From assembly GCA_017407765.1 (NCBI GenBank), contig JAFQVZ010000178.1:1-9343 (forward strand): a stretch of DNA of 9,343 nt. Direction: 5' to 3'. Origin of the DNA: Clostridia bacterium (GTDB lineage: Bacteria; Bacillota; Clostridia; Oscillospirales; Butyricicoccaceae). This document shows, one piece after another, positions 6,426-9,343 of this stretch. The translations under genes were made by a program, and so were the position numbers. Under the pieces are notes generated by a model. It saw nothing but the letters and a program-made list of their open reading frames with translations, made no database searches and had not been told where the DNA came from. Every line of letters begins with the position of its first letter. The first letter of the stretch is position 1.

Positions 6426-6431
6426 GCTAAG

Positions 6432-7283
6432 TTGCGTGATTTTCCGTGCACATATCTGCAGGGCGGAGCTGAAGAATACCTTGTGAAAACCGTGCTGCCG
6501 GTTCCGGAGGTGCATCTTGAGGCTGAATATATGGCAGCTCTTGCCATTGAATATAAGAATACAGTGGGTGCGGAAATGTGTATGCTGCCATTCTGTCATA
6601 CCGTTGAGGCAGAAGCGCTGGGAGCAAAAATCAATTACGGCGACCGTAAGACGGGGCCAAGAGTAAGGGAATATGTATTTTCTTCGGTTGAAGAGCTTCT
6701 GGGGCTGCATGATATCGTATTTTCTGAAGGCAGGATAGCTCAGGTGCTTCAGGCCTGCCGAGAGCTTTCTGATATTGGTGAAACTGTAGTTCTCGAGATA
6801 ACCGGTCCGTTCACCATGCTGGCGAGCCTTATTGACCCGGCGCGTCTTTTCCGTTTTATGCGAAAAGAGCCGGAGAAAACCGGCAGGCTTTTTGAAAAGA
6901 TCGCCGATAATATTCTGGCATATATGAAAGAGGCCGAACGGAGGGGTGTAAAGATAATAAGTTATGCCGATCCTGTTGGCGGAGTGTCGATTGTAGGCCC
7001 GAAGATCGCCGAAACGATGGCGAAGGAGTTTACTCTGCCTCTGCTCAGAAGAGCTGACGAGCTGCTTGATAAGAATGTGCTGATACATCTTTGTCCCAAA
7101 ACAGCATTTTCCCTTCAGGACACGGGATGTGTGTTGGTAGAAGCGATGGATACTGAAGAAAACATTTCCTATGCCGGTGGGCTTATACAAGCGCAGGGAA
7201 AGGCAAGGTTTATCGGCCAGACATGCCTTAAAAATAACAAGCTGAAACTTAACGGAAAGCTTCCGTACATGACGCTGAAATAA
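6432..7283 (+). CDS. Compact UroD/MtaA-family protein (methylcobamide methyltransferase-like), divergent paralog
   Basis: A uroporphyrinogen-decarboxylase-fold protein of the group that moves methyl groups to or from corrinoids, 283 residues from TTG 6432. Shared motifs with the next gene are PFCHTVEAEALGA (53-65), TGPFTMLASLIDP (124-136), ISYADPVGG (176-184) and HLCPKT (219-224). It is shorter at both ends: it lacks the first helix of about 15 residues, and it stops before the C-terminal stretch that gives the second zinc-binding Cys in MtaA-type enzymes. His219 and Cys221 are kept, and Cys265 in GQTC might substitute, but at a spacing of 44 instead of 74. It may be an altered methyltransferase or an accessory protein. 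ATG 6402 and ATG 6417 are in-frame alternatives; TTG 6432 is chosen on the ribosome site and the promoter position. The second UroD-like gene starts 12 bases after its stop. Confidence 0.75.
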   Translation: MRDFPCTYLQGGAEEYLVKTVLPVPEVHLEAEYMAALAIEYKNTVGAEMCMLPFCHTVEAEALGAKINYGDRKTGPRVREYVFSSVEELLGLHDIVFSEGRIAQVLQACRELSDIGETVVLEITGPFTMLASLIDPARLFRFMRKEPEKTGRLFEKIADNILAYMKEAERRGVKIISYADPVGGVSIVGPKIAETMAKEFTLPLLRRADELLDKNVLIHLCPKTAFSLQDTGCVLVEAMDTEENISYAGGLIQAQGKARFIGQTCLKNNKLKLNGKLPYMTLK

Positions 7284-7295
7284 GGGGAAATAGAT

Positions 7296-8309
7296 ATGAA
7301 CCAGAAAGAACGTCTGCTTAATATTTTAAATAAAGAACAAATCGATCGTCCTGCCTGCATTTGTCCGGGTGGAATGATGAATATGGTTACCGCTGAACTT
7401 ATGGAAGAGGCAGGTGTTTCCCTGCCGGCGGCTCATTCTGATGCTCGTATGATGGCCGACCTTGCAAAAGCGGCATATACATCGGGCTGTTTTGAAAATG
7501 TCGGTGTTCCGTTCTGCATGACAGTAGAGGCAGAGGCCATGGGAGCCGAAGTGGCAATGGGAAGCAATATAGTCGAGCCTCACGTTACAAAGTATGTTAT
7601 AAACAGTGTGTCCGAGTGGCCCTCACTTCCGGTCGTCGATCACAAATCGGGCAGAGCAGGGGTCACTGTTGAGGCAATACGTCTCCTGAGAAAAGAGCTT
7701 GAGGGCATACCTGTTGTAGGAAATCTGACGGGCCCTGTCAGCACAGCGAGCTCACTTATCGAACCTACAGTATTTTTTAAAGAGCTCAGAAAAAAGAATG
7801 CTGATGCCCATGCTTTCATGGAGTTTGTGACCGATCAGCTTATATGCCTTGGCCTTGCTCAGATAGAGGCAGGAGCCGATGTTGTTGCCATTTCCGATCC
7901 CAGCGGTACAGGAGAAATACTGGGGCCCAGATATTTTGAAGAGTTTACGGTAAAGTATCTCAATAAGCTCATAAAACCTCTTAAAGAGGCGGGAGCAAAG
8001 GTTATCGTTCATATCTGCGGTCAGATGAGGCAGGTTTATGCTCAGGCCGATATGATCGAGAGTGATGCCCTGAGCTTTGATGCAATCGTTCCTATCAGAG
8101 AAGCGCGTCAGGCTTTGCCTGACAGGGTGCTTATGGGAAATATCAGTACATATACTCTCGAGTTTGGCGATCCTGAAAAAATCAGAGTTATGACCGAGTT
8201 TGCTGCAGACAACGGATTTGATATTATTTCTCCCGCCTGCGGACTTGGAATGAAATCGCCTCTCAGCAATATAAGAGCAATGCTCAGAACACTGGAGGAA
8301 CGCAGCTGA
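7296..8309 (+). CDS. UroD/MtaA-family methylcobamide methyltransferase
   Basis: A 337-residue full-length member of the UroD fold family related to MtaA/MtbA and the methyltransferase II components of O-demethylase systems. It would transfer a methyl group between a methylated corrinoid protein and a thiol or pterin acceptor; in a bacterium without coenzyme M, tetrahydrofolate is the more likely acceptor, which is inference. The zinc-ligand pattern is complete: His239 and Cys241 in VIVHICGQ, and Cys315 in SPACGL, a spacing of 74 that fits the family. Other family blocks are PFCMTVEAEAMGA (72-84), NLTGPVSTASSLIEP (143-157), AISDPSGTGEILGP (198-211) and MGNIST (280-285). ATG 7296 follows AAGGGGA by about 8 bases. 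The stop TGA shares one base with the ATG of the RACo-like gene. Confidence 0.85.
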   Translation: MNQKERLLNILNKEQIDRPACICPGGMMNMVTAELMEEAGVSLPAAHSDARMMADLAKAAYTSGCFENVGVPFCMTVEAEAMGAEVAMGSNIVEPHVTKYVINSVSEWPSLPVVDHKSGRAGVTVEAIRLLRKELEGIPVVGNLTGPVSTASSLIEPTVFFKELRKKNADAHAFMEFVTDQLICLGLAQIEAGADVVAISDPSGTGEILGPRYFEEFTVKYLNKLIKPLKEAGAKVIVHICGQMRQVYAQADMIESDALSFDAIVPIREARQALPDRVLMGNISTYTLEFGDPEKIRVMTEFAADNGFDIISPACGLGMKSPLSNIRAMLRTLEERS

Positions 8310-9343
8310 TGCCATTTATCAACATACTTGAAAACGGCCTCAGTATCGAGTGTGCTGAGGGAAGTGTTCTTCTCAATGTTCTGCACGAATCAGGCTGTTT
8401 TATTGAAAGTCCATGTGCCGGAACCGGTGTATGCGGAAAATGCCGTGTGCGTGTTCTTGGGGGAAACGCATCACCTCTGACTGAGGATGAAAAAAGACTT
8501 CTTAAGCCTGAAGAAATTGAAAAGGGAATAAGACTTTCCTGTATGGTGAAGGTCAAAGAAGATATTGATATTGAACTTCCCGGGCAGGAAAAGGGGAATA
8601 AGGTCCTCACGAGTGGGTTTATGCCCGATTTTGAGAGAGACAGCTTTGATGGCGGATACGGTGTGGCCGTTGATATAGGTACCACCACCGTTGTTGCTTC
8701 GCTTATCGATATGAAAACCGGAGAAGAGATCGCTTCGGCATCTGAGATAAATGCCCAGAAAAGATTCGGCCTTGATGTTCTTACAAGAATAACTTATGAA
8801 TACGAAAACCCCGAAAGGGGATGTCTCGAGCTCCAAATGGCTATTGCCGGACAGCTTGACAGCATGATTTCAAAAGCCTGCAGTGATGCTCAGGTCGATC
8901 CTTCGGATATTCGCGAGGTATCGGTGGCAGCTAACTGCACGATGACGCACATGCTGCTGGGAGTGGATGCAAGGCCGCTCGGACGTTCGCCTTATGCGCC
9001 GGTCTTCAAAGAGGCCAAAGAGGTAAAATGCTGCGATATCGGCATAGATGTATGCGGCGAAGCCAAACTCTACTGTCTGCCGCAGGTGTCGGCTTATATA
9101 GGAGCCGATATAGTTGCCGGAGCGCGTGTCTGCGATATGGAGCACGAGAAGGGCAACGCCCTTTTTATCGATATCGGAACCAATGGCGAGATCGTCCTGG
9201 CAAGCGGAGGCAGGCTGCTGTGCTGTTCGTGCGCTGCGGGCCCAGCTTTGGAGGGTGCCAATATAAGCTGCGGCATGCGTGCGGCAGAGGGTGCCGTAGA
9301 GGAAATAGAGATTTTTGAAGATAAAACCGACTTGAAGGTTATC
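8309..9343 (+). CDS. RACo-like reductive activator of corrinoid proteins (2Fe-2S ferredoxin plus ASKHA ATPase), 3' end outside window
   Basis: The first 345 codons of a longer gene; RACo/RamA relatives are usually about 550-650 residues. These proteins reduce inactive Co(II) corrinoid back to Co(I), driven by ATP. The N-terminal 2Fe-2S domain has PCAGTGVCGKC with Cys36, Cys42, Cys45 and a fourth Cys78 in SCMV, the plant-type ferredoxin spacing. A linker follows, then the ASKHA (actin/Hsp70-type) domain begins with the phosphate-1 loop VAVDIGTTTVVASL (119-132), AANCTMTHMLLG, VSAYIGADIVAGA, and a second nucleotide loop FIDIGTNGEI (Asp288) followed by CAAGPALEGANISCGM. There is no frame break up to the window edge. 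ATG 8309 overlaps the upstream stop by one base, and GGAGG (8293-8297) is 11 bases before it. It is co-transcribed with the two UroD-like genes. It differs from HgdC-type activators, which carry a 4Fe-4S cluster and no ferredoxin domain. Confidence 0.88.
   Translation, partial: MPFINILENGLSIECAEGSVLLNVLHESGCFIESPCAGTGVCGKCRVRVLGGNASPLTEDEKRLLKPEEIEKGIRLSCMVKVKEDIDIELPGQEKGNKVLTSGFMPDFERDSFDGGYGVAVDIGTTTVVASLIDMKTGEEIASASEINAQKRFGLDVLTRITYEYENPERGCLELQMAIAGQLDSMISKACSDAQVDPSDIREVSVAANCTMTHMLLGVDARPLGRSPYAPVFKEAKEVKCCDIGIDVCGEAKLYCLPQVSAYIGADIVAGARVCDMEHEKGNALFIDIGTNGEIVLASGGRLLCCSCAAGPALEGANISCGMRAAEGAVEEIEIFEDKTDLKVI

Noticed and set aside
6393..7190. A 265-codon minus-strand frame opposite the compact UroD-like gene
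   Set aside because: The plus-strand frame has clear UroD-family motifs and this one has none; it would also cover the promoter of the plus operon.

Overview
The window looks like chromosome of an anaerobic, low-to-middle GC Firmicute, probably a Clostridia-class bacterium. The reasons are purine-rich AGGAGG-type ribosome sites, tightly packed operons, and gene families typical of strict anaerobes: a double-cubane-cluster reductase, putative Se/S carriers (DUF3343), MtaA/UroD-type methyltransferases and a RACo-type corrinoid activator. I see no rRNA, tRNA, CRISPR, insertion sequence or phage gene. No gene-free stretch exceeds about 185 bases.

Layout. (1) Bases 1-758, plus strand: the 3' part of an M14-family metallocarboxypeptidase, closed by a hairpin terminator at 778-807. 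(2) Bases 850-3178, plus strand: a promoter and a tight three-gene operon of a DUF2156 protein (FemX/LPG-synthase C-terminal fold), a GNAT acetyltransferase and an HD-domain phosphohydrolase. It ends at a perfect hairpin (3188-3211) that can also stop the convergent operon. (3) Bases 6247 down to 3240, minus strand: a four-gene operon, in transcription order a small Se/S-carrier protein, an EF2568-like class V cysteine desulfurase, a double-cubane-cluster reductase of the 2-hydroxyacyl-CoA dehydratase family, and a second small Se/S carrier that ends in cysteine. (4) Bases 6391-9343, plus strand, divergent from (3): two tandem UroD/MtaA-type proteins, the first compact and divergent, then the first 345 codons of a RACo-like ferredoxin-ASKHA ATPase that runs off the window.

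How the parts may work together. The minus operon reads as a sulfur (or selenium) mobilisation and low-potential reduction module. The desulfurase would make persulfide, the two small cysteine proteins could carry it, and the Fe-S reductase would be the client or the catalyst. The divergent plus operon reads as the methyl-transfer and activation arm of a corrinoid-dependent methyl pathway; its corrinoid protein and substrate methyltransferase are not in the window and may lie beyond base 9343. The two operons share a regulatory region of about 170-185 bases, so common control is plausible. The reductase's usual ATPase activator is absent from the window. The functional link between the two operons is inference.
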